From positions 1 to 64,000 of the forward strand of contig JAPLFY010000137.1 in the NCBI GenBank assembly GCA_026390435.1: a stretch of 64,000 nucleotides of DNA, given 5' to 3'. Shown one piece after another: positions 8,913 to 17,738 of this stretch. Position numbers and translations under genes: made by a program. The notes below the pieces were generated by a model that saw only the letters and a program-made list of their open reading frames with translations, was not told the origin of the DNA and ran no database searches. Numbering within the stretch: the first letter of the stretch is position 1; each line of letters opens with the position of its first letter. The stretch is from Pseudomonadota bacterium. GTDB taxonomy: Bacteria; Bdellovibrionota_B; Oligoflexia; Oligoflexales; CAIYRB01.

Positions 8913-11900
8913 CAATCTCCCTTGCCTTTAACCGCTTGGGCGATGTTCTCTGGAACCTCAGCGCCAATAAAGTCTGGTCTAACGATCAGGTCATCGAAGC
9001 CGATTTTTTTGCCTTGAATACGCGTCGAACCGCTCAGAGCTTTCGCAGCCCACTCATTATAAACAAGATATTTGCTAACGGCGTCCAACGCCTTTTTGTA
9101 GAAGGCTTGTGCTTCAGCACGCGCAGCTTTGGCATCACCCGCTAACTGTTTCACCACATCGGCATGAGGTGCACCTTTAATCTCTGGTGGATTCTCGAGA
9201 TCCCTAGCTAACAACTCGCGGGCAAACCCGAGCTGATAAAATGCAGCAACACCCCAGTAAGCATCTTTTGTCGCAAGGACCTGCTCGTATGCCCCCTGTA
9301 CCTTTGGTAAAGAACCGACTTTTTGCTGAATCGATCCTGCCAGGGCATCGACAGTGCCACCTCTTAGTCGCATTGCTTGGAACTGCGCCATGATGCCATT
9401 GACGCGGCGAAACACTAACCCACCGACTGAGCGCAGCGCCTCGCCGGAAACACTTCCACCAGATTTTTTGAATGTTTCTAGGATTTCATTAGCTGCTTGT
9501 TGGGCCGCCGCACCCCGACTGTTCATCACCGTCGTGTACGCTTGGATACGCTCTTCAGCACTGAGCTTAAATTTACCATCCAGTACTTTCGCCAGCTGCA
9601 GGACCTTAGCTTCTTCTCCAGATGAGAAGGCCGTGCGCTGCATTCTGAATAAGATTACTTTGGCGCTATTCGGATCTACCTGCGCAAACGCTAAGCAGGA
9701 ATTGACTGCACTTTCCGCGTTTAGACCCGCCTCAATTTCGCAACTGTTTGCTAGCGCAGCGGCGGCCTCTTTCTCTTTCGGGTAGCGCTTAGCAAACTCG
9801 TGGAACATCCGAGCTGCAGAAGCCAATTCAAGACGATTTTGATCCAGAATAGCCACCTTCAGAAGGGCCGGCTTAGCACCTTCTGACTTGGGAAACTTTT
9901 CTAGGACGATCATGTAGTCTTTGATAGCTTCACTGACTTTATTACATTTTTCCCAGTCTAGTGCGGCGTTATAGATGAGAGCGTCGCTATCTTTGGCGTT
10001 GGGTTTCTTCTTGAAGAGATCCTCGCCCTTCTTGGCTCTTGAACAAGCATTCTTGTCGCTTTTAACAGCATCTACAGCAAGACCGTGATCTAGGTTTTCT
10101 AGTTTCTCGCCAATCTTACCTTTTTGATAAGCAGGAATCTTGCGGAGCTCAGCAATAATAGCTGCTAACGCCTTTTCATCTTTACCGTAAAGAGGAATCA
10201 AATTCTCTATAGCCTCTTGGCCCTCTTTCTCATTGGGGTACTTCTTTGCCAACATGAGTAAGTATTTTTCGGCCATTTTTTTATCGTTACTGCGGTAAAA
10301 AACCTCAGTCAGGTAAGTGTCACAGTTTTTTACATTCTTTTTTTCATTAGGATAGGACTTCGTGTAGTACTCGCAAGCCTTGACGAAATTTCGCCCATTT
10401 TCTGAAACTGGCTTCGGTCCTTTGGAGAAATCTGGTTTAACTTTAACCAGAACTTTCAACTCAGGTTCAAAGGTCCGGTAGTAAGAATCCAACATATATT
10501 CCGCAGATTGCTTGTGAATATTGGTGGTCTTATTAGTTTTCGAGTCGTAGATCAGGGCTTTATCGTTACCCATTAAACAGATATCGAGATAAAGCTTGCC
10601 AGCTTCTCGGTACTGTTTCGTAAAGTAATAAATATCTGCCATGTTATATTTAATTTCGGCAACTTCACGCGATTTTGGATAATTTTTCAAAAAGAGATTA
10701 TAGCCACGGAGCGCCTCTACATAGCTCCGCTTGTTATCGTCTTTTTGCGCGTTTTTGTGTGTTAACTTGGCGTAGTAAATGATCTGATCTTTAATCGTCT
10801 GCTGGGTCTCGTCGAATAGTTTCTTGTCAGCTTTATGACGATCACCCCAAGGGCTAATAGGACCGAACAGACGCGGATATCGATCGAGCTCAACCCAAAC
10901 ATCATTCACCCTATTAAGCTCAAAGAATAACGCAATGATGCTTTTTTGAGTGTCTGGAACATCATCAGCAAAAGGAGCTACTTGCTGATACCGACGAAGG
11001 ACCTTGATAGCCTCTGCGTATTGCCCTTGATCAGAGAAGGTGTCAGAAAGGAGCAGTAGGAAGCGGCCGATATATTTATCGCCCCCATTCGCTTTGTAAT
11101 AGGCAATCGCTGGCTCAATCTCGCGAAGCTCAGCAAATGCATAAACCATGTCGCGCAGAGCTTCTTCGTTAAGCGCCATGCCCATCTTACCGGACCTTTT
11201 AGCCTCCATGACAGTCTGCTTCCAATAGGCTAGAGACTGCTTGTGCTGGCCTAAGTTATAGCTACACCAACCCAGCTTAAACATGGACCAAGCAAATGAC
11301 TTGGACTGCTTAAAGCGCAGAGCGTTCTTATAGTTATTCATCGCATTGCTGTAGTCGCTTTTATCGAAATAGAAGTCACCCAAGGCGTAATAAGCATCGC
11401 CTGCTTTTTGAGAATTCGGAAAGCGGGTAATTAATTGACTGAAGATTCGCGCCGCTTCTTTATCTCTCTTGAGGACGTTGTAGGCCAAACCAATGTTGAA
11501 CATGGTGACATCGGCATTCTTGCTTTTGGGGTACTCAGCTAGGACATTTAGGGCATCTTTAGCTAGCGTCTGCCACTGACCTTTTGACTGCGATTCATCG
11601 AGTTTAGGCTCTCGTCCCTTGCGTCCGCCATTGTCCCAGGCATCCCAAGCCTTCTCGTACTGATGCATCTCCTGGTTTGTGTAATAGACCGCGCCTTCGA
11701 GGCGAAGATTGACGAGACGGTCTTTCATCTCCAGGCGGGTCGAACTTTTCTTCGGCATGCGCTCCGATTGCGCCGATAGATAATTGGTTGCTTTGGTAAT
11801 TTCAGAAATTAGCCGAGTTTCGGTCGCGACCATGAATGCTTCATTGGCATTCAACTTACTGGACGCCGCTTTTTTGGCGGGCTTCTTTTTGACGGACTGT

Positions 11901-12043
11901 TCTTTTACATCGTTTAAATTAACTTGAGTGGTCTTTTGCGTAGTAGCTAAAACTGTGCCAGCGAGCACGACCATTAAAGGCGCGGCCGCTAGCGTTTTGA
12001 GCATTTTTTGTAGCCATATTCTACGCAAGATTCCCACCCTCAC
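8912..12043 (-). CDS. Large periplasmic TPR protein (1043 aa)
   Basis: A hydrophobic N-terminal segment (TLAAAPLMVVLAGTVLA) looks like a signal peptide. The body is a long array of TPR-type helical hairpins, for example NADVTMFNIGLAYNVLKRD, AGDAYYALGDFYFDKSDYS and EIKYNMADIYYFTKQYREA. Such superhelices are protein-binding scaffolds. Position and size recall the large TPR proteins of the Myxococcus Glt complex (GltI/AgmK), though no direct orthology can be claimed. The annotated start is GTG at 12043; TTG at 12028 with GAGGGTGGG upstream, or ATG at 12004, are alternatives. The stop overlaps the next gene by one base. Confidence 0.78.
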   Translation of the reverse strand: MRVGILRRIWLQKMLKTLAAAPLMVVLAGTVLATTQKTTQVNLNDVKEQSVKKKPAKKAASSKLNANEAFMVATETRLISEITKATNYLSAQSERMPKKSSTRLEMKDRLVNLRLEGAVYYTNQEMHQYEKAWDAWDNGGRKGREPKLDESQSKGQWQTLAKDALNVLAEYPKSKNADVTMFNIGLAYNVLKRDKEAARIFSQLITRFPNSQKAGDAYYALGDFYFDKSDYSNAMNNYKNALRFKQSKSFAWSMFKLGWCSYNLGQHKQSLAYWKQTVMEAKRSGKMGMALNEEALRDMVYAFAELREIEPAIAYYKANGGDKYIGRFLLLLSDTFSDQGQYAEAIKVLRRYQQVAPFADDVPDTQKSIIALFFELNRVNDVWVELDRYPRLFGPISPWGDRHKADKKLFDETQQTIKDQIIYYAKLTHKNAQKDDNKRSYVEALRGYNLFLKNYPKSREVAEIKYNMADIYYFTKQYREAGKLYLDICLMGNDKALIYDSKTNKTTNIHKQSAEYMLDSYYRTFEPELKVLVKVKPDFSKGPKPVSENGRNFVKACEYYTKSYPNEKKNVKNCDTYLTEVFYRSNDKKMAEKYLLMLAKKYPNEKEGQEAIENLIPLYGKDEKALAAIIAELRKIPAYQKGKIGEKLENLDHGLAVDAVKSDKNACSRAKKGEDLFKKKPNAKDSDALIYNAALDWEKCNKVSEAIKDYMIVLEKFPKSEGAKPALLKVAILDQNRLELASAARMFHEFAKRYPKEKEAAAALANSCEIEAGLNAESAVNSCLAFAQVDPNSAKVILFRMQRTAFSSGEEAKVLQLAKVLDGKFKLSAEERIQAYTTVMNSRGAAAQQAANEILETFKKSGGSVSGEALRSVGGLVFRRVNGIMAQFQAMRLRGGTVDALAGSIQQKVGSLPKVQGAYEQVLATKDAYWGVAAFYQLGFARELLARDLENPPEIKGAPHADVVKQLAGDAKAARAEAQAFYKKALDAVSKYLVYNEWAAKALSGSTRIQGKKIGFDDLIVRPDFIGAEVPENIAQAVKGKGD

Positions 12044-12080
12044 TTTTTAGTGGCCGCGACTGGCTAAGCCTTAGGGGCCA

Positions 12081-13667
12081 CTATTTTTCAGCTTTGACTG
12101 CCTTTGCCGCCCCGTTGCCGCCGTTGCCGCCGTCGCCGCCTTTTCCACACAAGCTATCGATGTTGTAGACATAGCCGCCCAGCTCATCTTCCCAGTATTC
12201 TCCCTCGAAGGGCCAATACTCTAGATCTTGCGAGACGTTGAGCTCCTGGAGCCCACCAATGAAGTTGGCTTTTTTATCTGCGGTTCCCACTTTTAGCTGG
12301 GCCCTCAGGGCATCGACTCGACCAAGGACCATCTCTGTATTGATCCCGATAGTCTGATCTGAGAGCTCTTTCAAATAAGCGTAGTAGCCTGTTGCCTTAT
12401 CAAATAACCGCTTACCGGCATCCTTAGTCGCCACTGTCTTTTTATTGCGCAAGAACGTCCCGATGTCGTCCTGGAGTCCCGTCCGCCCCCAAATTGCGCT
12501 GTAACGGCTGAGTCGTGCCAACTCGTTGTCAGCGAATCGGACCGTGGTACCCGCCTCTTTGTAAATATCGGTACGCGACAGAGCGTCTAGTATCGACCAG
12601 GCCCTTTTGTAGTCATTGAGCGATCCGGTTTTATAGTCATAAACTAACTTGAAGAAGCCCTTGGATTCTGATTTATTTTTCTCGATCATCTTCGAAAGAT
12701 CGTCAAACACACCTTTGTAACGAGTCTTAAATCGAGAGAGCGATAACTTTACTTGTTTATAGCGGCACAGTCTGAGGAAGGTAATCGACTGCAGAATATA
12801 GCTCTCTGGGAAGAAGCGATTCTCGAAGAATGGGGAGTGCAGGGTATGAATCGTTCCTAACGTATTGTTGTGCTTTTGCATCATAAAGAAGGCCCAAGCA
12901 GCCTCGAAAAGAGCCTCAAGCCAGTTATCTGAATCGCGAGGAATCTGAGCATAATATTCAATCGCAGAGCGATATCTCTTAACTTCGTAATTGACACGCG
13001 CCATGTTCAGATTGGCTTGCTCCCGAATCCACAAGCCCTCCTCGCCCTTGTCCGCACTAGCTCTGACTTTTTCGAAATAAGAAATTGCTTTGCTATGTGC
13101 GCCACGAAGGTTTGAGATCACTCCCATGTGAAATTGGGCTTTGATCAAGTAGGGTCCGGACGGGACCCGTTGAAAATAGGCGAAAGCTTCTTCAAATTTG
13201 CGCTGATTAAATGATTCGATACCAAGATAGTAGAAATAAAATCCCGCCGCCTGCTGAGGTACCATCGCTGGATCGATACGAGTCTTGAAAAGCTGAACCA
13301 CGTGCGATTGGCCCAGGTTAATCGTCGAGTTGATTTTACCCAGCTCCTCTAGAGCCTTAGTGAAATAAATATTACTAGCGATCGGACCACGTCTTACGAT
13401 GACAGAGTAGTATTTGGATGCTGAATAGTAAAAACCAAGTCTCTCCAAGCTTTGAGCTAGCCCCCATTCGGAACGCTCCTTCTCACCCGGGGCCTTGGGA
13501 TAACCAAAGGCCTGAAAATACGCATTAGCCGCTGAAACGTAATCGCGCCGTGCATAAAAAGCGGTCGCAGCACGGTAATCAGCGAATGCCGGACCGGCCG
13601 CCATCGACAAGGACAGCCCCAAACAGATTATAAATTTAAGTACTTGTCGCACTCTGGCGCTCTCCAC
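12081..13667 (-). CDS. Periplasmic TPR-like protein (528 aa)
   Basis: The N-terminus has a signal peptide (LKFIICLGLSLSMAAGPAFA, cleaved near ADY). Helical repeats of TPR type follow (ATAFYARRDYVSAANAYFQA, EEAFAYFQRVPSGP, IEYYAQIP). The last 20 residues are a Gly/Asn repeat (GGDGGNGGNG) and then Lys/Ala. The start is GTG at 13667, but a GTG at 13652 with GGAGAG upstream is as good or better. The gene lies 37 bases upstream of the 1043-residue TPR gene and 24 bases downstream of the outer-membrane barrel gene, inside the same operon. It probably serves as a periplasmic scaffold of the same machine. Confidence 0.75.
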   Translation of the reverse strand: MESARVRQVLKFIICLGLSLSMAAGPAFADYRAATAFYARRDYVSAANAYFQAFGYPKAPGEKERSEWGLAQSLERLGFYYSASKYYSVIVRRGPIASNIYFTKALEELGKINSTINLGQSHVVQLFKTRIDPAMVPQQAAGFYFYYLGIESFNQRKFEEAFAYFQRVPSGPYLIKAQFHMGVISNLRGAHSKAISYFEKVRASADKGEEGLWIREQANLNMARVNYEVKRYRSAIEYYAQIPRDSDNWLEALFEAAWAFFMMQKHNNTLGTIHTLHSPFFENRFFPESYILQSITFLRLCRYKQVKLSLSRFKTRYKGVFDDLSKMIEKNKSESKGFFKLVYDYKTGSLNDYKRAWSILDALSRTDIYKEAGTTVRFADNELARLSRYSAIWGRTGLQDDIGTFLRNKKTVATKDAGKRLFDKATGYYAYLKELSDQTIGINTEMVLGRVDALRAQLKVGTADKKANFIGGLQELNVSQDLEYWPFEGEYWEDELGGYVYNIDSLCGKGGDGGNGGNGAAKAVKAEK

Positions 13668-13691
13668 TTCCGGAGCTAAATCATGCCGGCG

Positions 13692-14435
13692 CTAAAAAAA
13701 CGTCGACATTCCAAATTGCAGGGTCACGTTCTGTTGAGAATTAGTGCCCTTTGGCACCGTGGGATCACAAGATCCATCAGCTAAATTATATATAAACAGG
13801 TAATCTCGAACATCCCAACGGATCGCAGTATCTTCCGACAAGAAGTACTTTTGCCCAAAGCCGAGTCCGACACCCGGATACCCTTTGGTGGTTGGAGCCG
13901 GCTTGGTTGTATTAGGAGATACGCACTGAGCGTAGTCATAGGAAATACCTGTCATGCCGGCTTCAACGCTTAGAAATGAGTCAAAATAGACCACATCTCC
14001 GCCTGGTAGCTGCGTTTTTCCGTAAATCGGTGTCCAAAGCAGGCCACCAGCCGCGATATAAGCGGTGCGTAGTATCTGAGTACTAATTTGGAAGTCCCGC
14101 TTGAGTAGCGTTTTATCCTGTTTATCTATAGACGCACCGTAGGCTCCATTAATTTCCAAAGCCCACGACTCGCTAAAGTGATAATCCAGCAGGCCGGAGG
14201 CTAGATAGGTATAAATAAACGACTGGTTCATGATAAAAATACCCTGCGCACCTAGCTCAAATCGATTTGATTTGGTCATAAAGCGAGGGCGAATCACTCG
14301 TATTTCGTATCCGTCAAAGCGGTCGTCGGCTGCACTTGCCATCGTCGCGGCCACTACGGTGCTAAAAGCACAGGCCAGGCACATGGACTGTACCATGGCT
14401 CTTACGCGACTAGTTTTTGACTGCACGTTGATCAA
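13692..14435 (-). CDS. Outer-membrane beta-barrel protein
   Basis: The protein has a signal peptide (ACAFSTVVAATMASAA), then about 220 residues with alternating hydrophobic positions and aromatic girdles (FELGAQGIFIMNQSFIYTYL, WALEINGAYGAS). It ends in FGMSTFF, with the terminal Phe typical of barrel insertion signals. About eight strands are likely. The start is TTG at 14435 with GGAG eight bases upstream; GTG at 14426 is possible. In the Myxococcus Glt complex, GltA, GltB and GltH are outer-membrane barrels, and this gene has the matching place between the TolR-like and TPR genes. It is the likely outer-membrane anchor of the complex. Confidence 0.8.
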   Translation of the reverse strand: MINVQSKTSRVRAMVQSMCLACAFSTVVAATMASAADDRFDGYEIRVIRPRFMTKSNRFELGAQGIFIMNQSFIYTYLASGLLDYHFSESWALEINGAYGASIDKQDKTLLKRDFQISTQILRTAYIAAGGLLWTPIYGKTQLPGGDVVYFDSFLSVEAGMTGISYDYAQCVSPNTTKPAPTTKGYPGVGLGFGQKYFLSEDTAIRWDVRDYLFIYNLADGSCDPTVPKGTNSQQNVTLQFGMSTFF

Positions 14436-14462
14436 ACAAGAATCTCCGACTCTGCAAACCCG

Positions 14463-14963
14463 TTACTCACCCTGCCTAGCTACCATCAATTTGAACGTGA
14501 TGTACTCAGCTTGTTGAGCTGCTAGCATGATGCGCTTCATCAGTTTAAAGTTGTGCCCCTGATCCATTTCCATGGTGAGCGTAGACAGCCGAGCCTTATC
14601 AATTTCAGACATTTTACCTGCTAGCGTTCGCTTAGTCGCCTCAGCCATCTTCTGGAGTTCCTGAAAGACAGGGAAGATAGCGCCCTGACTGCGGCTGGCT
14701 TCGTCCACGTCACCACCGACGATAGCAGCAATTTTCTTATCATTGATGATAATTTCAGTTCTCGTGACTTTGATCGTCGGAATCTCATCCAGCGTTGATA
14801 GCGTGATAGACTCTGGCAGTTCAACGCCGTTATTGACGTCGTAACTCACTGGATCGGTCGAATAGCTCATCAGCAAAAATGTGATCAAGATGCTGAAGAT
14901 ATCAAGCATCGGCATCAGATTTAAACTGAGTGTCTCGCCGGAATCTGTGGAAACTCCCGCCAT
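14463..14963 (-). CDS. TolR/ExbD-family stator protein 2
   Basis: This 166-residue protein has one N-terminal membrane helix with the functional Asp: LMPMLDIFSILITFLLM. The periplasmic part follows (VELPESITLSTLDEIPTIKV, EIIINDKK), matching the ExbD/TolR/AglQ-AglS family. The Asp is the proton-carrying residue of this motor class. The ATG follows GAGAGG. It sits 40 bases after the other TolR-like gene, giving one TolQ-like and two TolR-like subunits, the same composition as AglR-AglQ-AglS in Myxococcus. It should form a proton-driven inner-membrane motor with the products of 15597-16280 and 15004-15549. Confidence 0.88.
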   Translation of the reverse strand: MAGVSTDSGETLSLNLMPMLDIFSILITFLLMSYSTDPVSYDVNNGVELPESITLSTLDEIPTIKVTRTEIIINDKKIAAIVGGDVDEASRSQGAIFPVFQELQKMAEATKRTLAGKMSEIDKARLSTLTMEMDQGHNFKLMKRIMLAAQQAEYITFKLMVARQGE

Positions 14964-15003
14964 GCTACCTCTCCATCAAGTCGCCGCCTAGGCCGACCTG
15001 CGT

Positions 15004-15549
15004 CTATCTTAGGATTACACTGGCCATCACAACTTTGGGGAACAAGAATTCTGCAGCGAGCTTTTTTTGAAGCTCACTGGCGCCTGCCGGAACTACAACT
15101 GGATCTGCCGGTGCCCGTACCTTAATTGTATCGAGGACCATGGAGATATCTTTCCAGATCACGTCATCTTCAGTAAAAAGCTGGACCTTATCTGCCTCGG
15201 GGTTGGCGCGACGCAGATCGACAAGAAACTTATGCATGTTCGGCATATCGGCCTTATCAACCTTAAACTCGCGCTTCTGCTCATTAATCGGCGGCTTACT
15301 ATAGGCAGCAATCACTTCGACTTTCGTTTTCTCCATATCGACTTTGATATCGAGGACACGTTCGTCTGCTTTTTTATCCGGAGGGGCCGAAGTCAGAAAT
15401 GGGATTTGAACTTCCAAAATTCCGACTGAGAGAAATACAGCCGACATCAGCAGGAAGGTATTCAAAAGGGAAAAGACGTCGATGAACGGCATGATGTTCA
15501 ATTCGATATCGCGGTATTTAATCTTCTTTGTTTTCTTCTTTTTTGACAT
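15004..15549 (-). CDS. TolR/ExbD-family stator protein 1
   Basis: The N-terminus is Lys-rich (SKKKKTKKIK), then comes a membrane helix with the conserved Asp (IMPFIDVFSLLNTFLLMSAV) and a periplasmic domain (DERVLDIKVDMEKTKVEVIA). This is the TolR/ExbD plan, 181 residues. GGAGGGGG lies just upstream of the ATG. It is the first of two such genes in this operon; the two differ in sequence, so the stator is likely a heteromer as in AglQ/AglS. It probably uses the proton gradient to drive the TonB-like FHA protein encoded at the end of the operon. Confidence 0.88.
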   Translation of the reverse strand: MSKKKKTKKIKYRDIELNIMPFIDVFSLLNTFLLMSAVFLSVGILEVQIPFLTSAPPDKKADERVLDIKVDMEKTKVEVIAAYSKPPINEQKREFKVDKADMPNMHKFLVDLRRANPEADKVQLFTEDDVIWKDISMVLDTIKVRAPADPVVVPAGASELQKKLAAEFLFPKVVMASVILR

Positions 15550-15596
15550 ACATGCCCCCTCCGTCTGACTGACATCCCACCGTAAACAATCAGGGC

Positions 15597-16280
15597 TTAA
15601 TCGGCGCTAGCGCTAGATGACGAGGAACTGCCACCGCCTTTAATTTTCATCTTCCGGGTGTAAAGCAGGTCAATAAGGCGAGCGGAATTCCGGTTAATAT
15701 CGTCGACAATCGCTGACTGTTTCAGAACTAGGATACCGTAAGCCAACAGACAGACCAGCGCCGTGCCAAGACCAAACGACGTCGCAGTCAATGCCTCGGA
15801 GATACCAGCAGCAAGAGCAGTTTGCTTAGCCGAACCGGTCAGCTTTGCCGCAGCACCGAAAGACTTCATCAGACCAAACAAAGTTCCGAGCAATCCGAGC
15901 AGAGTCGCCACGTTGGCCGTCGTACCAAGGAATGGTAATACCTGCGTCAGTTTCGGCATCGCCGTCAGCGTCGCAGTATTTAGTGCGTTTTCGATTTCTT
16001 CCGTTGAATCATTGGCGCGCTTGAGCCCCTCGGACATGACATAGGGCAACAGCTTCGGCCGCGCCTTCTTACATAATCTGATCGCATTCTCGATGGAGTT
16101 GTTCATCACCATTTTCTGCACTGCAGCCATGAAACCCGAGCTGTTAGCTAGGTCGTACTGCAACCAGTAGCGATACGATCGCTCGATGATCAGGCCGATT
16201 GACAGGACGGCTACGAAACTAATGGAGGACATGATTTCATGGCCACCTTGCTCAAACTTTTCAGCAATAAAATCCAACAT
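15597..16280 (-). CDS. TolQ/ExbB/MotA-family proton channel (AglR-like)
   Basis: The frame runs up to 16592, but the ATG at 16280 has GGGAGG seven bases upstream and gives 227 residues, the normal length of the family. The protein has three membrane helices: SSISFVAVLSIGLII near the start, then the conserved pair TQVLPFLGTTANVATLLGLL and GLGTALVCLLAYGILVL. The region GLLGTLFGLMKSF is the family hallmark. The C-terminus is a Ser-rich tail. It is the first gene of the operon and should form the channel of the motor with the two TolR-like proteins. Confidence 0.88.
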   Translation of the reverse strand: MLDFIAEKFEQGGHEIMSSISFVAVLSIGLIIERSYRYWLQYDLANSSGFMAAVQKMVMNNSIENAIRLCKKARPKLLPYVMSEGLKRANDSTEEIENALNTATLTAMPKLTQVLPFLGTTANVATLLGLLGTLFGLMKSFGAAAKLTGSAKQTALAAGISEALTATSFGLGTALVCLLAYGILVLKQSAIVDDINRNSARLIDLLYTRKMKIKGGGSSSSSSASAD

Positions 16281-16672
16281 CGCTTCGCCTCCCAAGTCCC
16301 TTAGGAAATTCCCGGATCGCACCCTAAAAACCTTGCGCTGCTTCAGTTTTGGCTGTTCCAGCTGGTCTATCCAACCCGCCGTCCACCGCCACTGCGTTAG
16401 TGCAGAGGTTAATATTTTGGTTTTATTAAATTTTAGGGAGCTATCCCGGTAGCTGTCAACCCACAGCTCAAGTTTTTTGGGGTAGTAGCTTTCAGATGTG
16501 GGTTGGCTTACAATCAGGAGGTTTAGAAATACTGATTTCAGCTTTTTATGTCGATTTATTGAAGTTCTGCGTTGGGCCAGAAAGAGCAGCAAACAGATTT
16601 AATTTATTGAGTATTAATTTGATTATTGGCAAAAAAGCGAACGCAGCTCGGTAGTATGATGGGAACAAGTTC
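16281..16672. promoter_or_regulatory. Divergent intergenic region between the motor operon and the GHKL-like gene
   Basis: These 392 bases separate the start of the TolQ-like gene (minus) from the GHKL-like gene (plus). The minus frame stays open through most of it, but without a credible start or family-like sequence. The part nearest the plus gene (about 16596-16630) is AT-rich and is the likely place for both promoters. No clean -35/-10 pair with 16-18 base spacing could be assigned. Confidence 0.4.
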
Positions 16673-17641
16673 ATGGTTATGAACGTCGTCTGCCTCGATG
16701 TCGCCGGTCGCAAACCCCTACCCGACGTCAGCGTCTTGCGAGTCGCCGCGTCCGGTGCGGAAATTACCTGTGTGAGCGAACCCAAAGCGGCAGCCGCCAT
16801 ACTACAGTCGCCGAATACCTTTGACGTGTTAGTCGTGAACACTCCGAACAAAGAAATACTTAGCTTGGGCCGGGCGCTACACCCTAACATACGGACTGTG
16901 TTGGTCACCGACGACACGATGGAGCAGTATAGCCAAGCCCTGGCAGGTGAAGAAGGTGAGTTAGTCGACCACCTAGTCGCCAATCGCGCACCATCGGAGT
17001 GGACCATCCACGAATTACGCGTGACGCTGCAGAAGTTGCTCCGCAGGGACCATTTTGGCATAGGCAAATATCTGGCCACGTCAACGCACATTAAAGAATT
17101 GCCTGTTCGCGGTTCCGCCGACCGCGAACCCTATAACTCGAGCGTCATGTACTGCGCTGAAGAGCACAGGCTCGGACAATTCATCTCCAAGGCTGTATTC
17201 GGCATCACCGAAGAGTTACTCATGAATGCCATCTATGATGCTCCGATTGCTGGTGGCCGCCTGCATTATGGCGAGCGCCCGCGCACCGCTTCCGTGCAGT
17301 TGGACCCCAGCGAATATGCGTCCCTAGCTTTTGGTTGCGATGGAGCCACCTTTGCGATCGGTGTCACGGATCCCTTTGGCGCCCTCAAGCGCGAGAAGCT
17401 CTATCAGTACATAAAGAAGGTTTTACGACGTAACGATAGCGCGAACCTCATTGACACGAAAAAAAGCGGTGCGGGCTTAGGGCTGTTTAAAATCCTCTAC
17501 AGCAGCCACGCCTTGGTCTGCAATATCGAGCCCGGCAAGCGCACCGAGATGATTGCCCTGATCGACCTCCAGCAGCCCTTACGAGATTTCTCGAAAATGC
17601 CGCGCTCTGTACACTATTTCGAGGTGAAAGCGGCTGGTTAA
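16673..17641 (+). CDS. Receiver-like plus GHKL-type ATPase protein, possible regulator of the motor operon
   Basis: Residues 1-130 resemble a response-regulator fold (VLVVNTPNKEILSLGRAL, TVLVTDDTMEQYSQAL) but lack a clear phosphoacceptor Asp in the usual place. Residues about 175-300 carry GHKL/HATPase features: GITEELLMNAIYDAP (N-box like), VTDPFGALK (G1-like) and KSGAGLGLFKI (G2). There is no membrane segment and no histidine phosphoacceptor domain, so it is more like an anti-sigma or switch-type ATPase than a full sensor kinase. It is transcribed away from the TolQ/TolR operon, which makes a regulatory link plausible but unproven. ATG at 16673 or 16679. Confidence 0.6.
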   Translation: MVMNVVCLDVAGRKPLPDVSVLRVAASGAEITCVSEPKAAAAILQSPNTFDVLVVNTPNKEILSLGRALHPNIRTVLVTDDTMEQYSQALAGEEGELVDHLVANRAPSEWTIHELRVTLQKLLRRDHFGIGKYLATSTHIKELPVRGSADREPYNSSVMYCAEEHRLGQFISKAVFGITEELLMNAIYDAPIAGGRLHYGERPRTASVQLDPSEYASLAFGCDGATFAIGVTDPFGALKREKLYQYIKKVLRRNDSANLIDTKKSGAGLGLFKILYSSHALVCNIEPGKRTEMIALIDLQQPLRDFSKMPRSVHYFEVKAAG

Positions 17642-17738
17642 CCGAACTCTGGTCGGACCGGGCTCATGAACGTAGTTGCCCAAGTCTGTCTATATGCTAC
17701 CTTGCGAAAGCTACAAGCATTGCAAGGGAGTTGACTGC

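Noticed and set aside
9354-9785. Open frame of 143 codons on the plus strand
   Set aside because: It lies antisense within the 1043-residue TPR gene and has no family-like motif or ribosome site; a shadow of the real gene.
15597-16592. Longer TolQ-like protein starting at 16592
   Set aside because: The extra 104 residues have no family similarity, while GGGAGG precedes the ATG at 16280 and yields the normal length.
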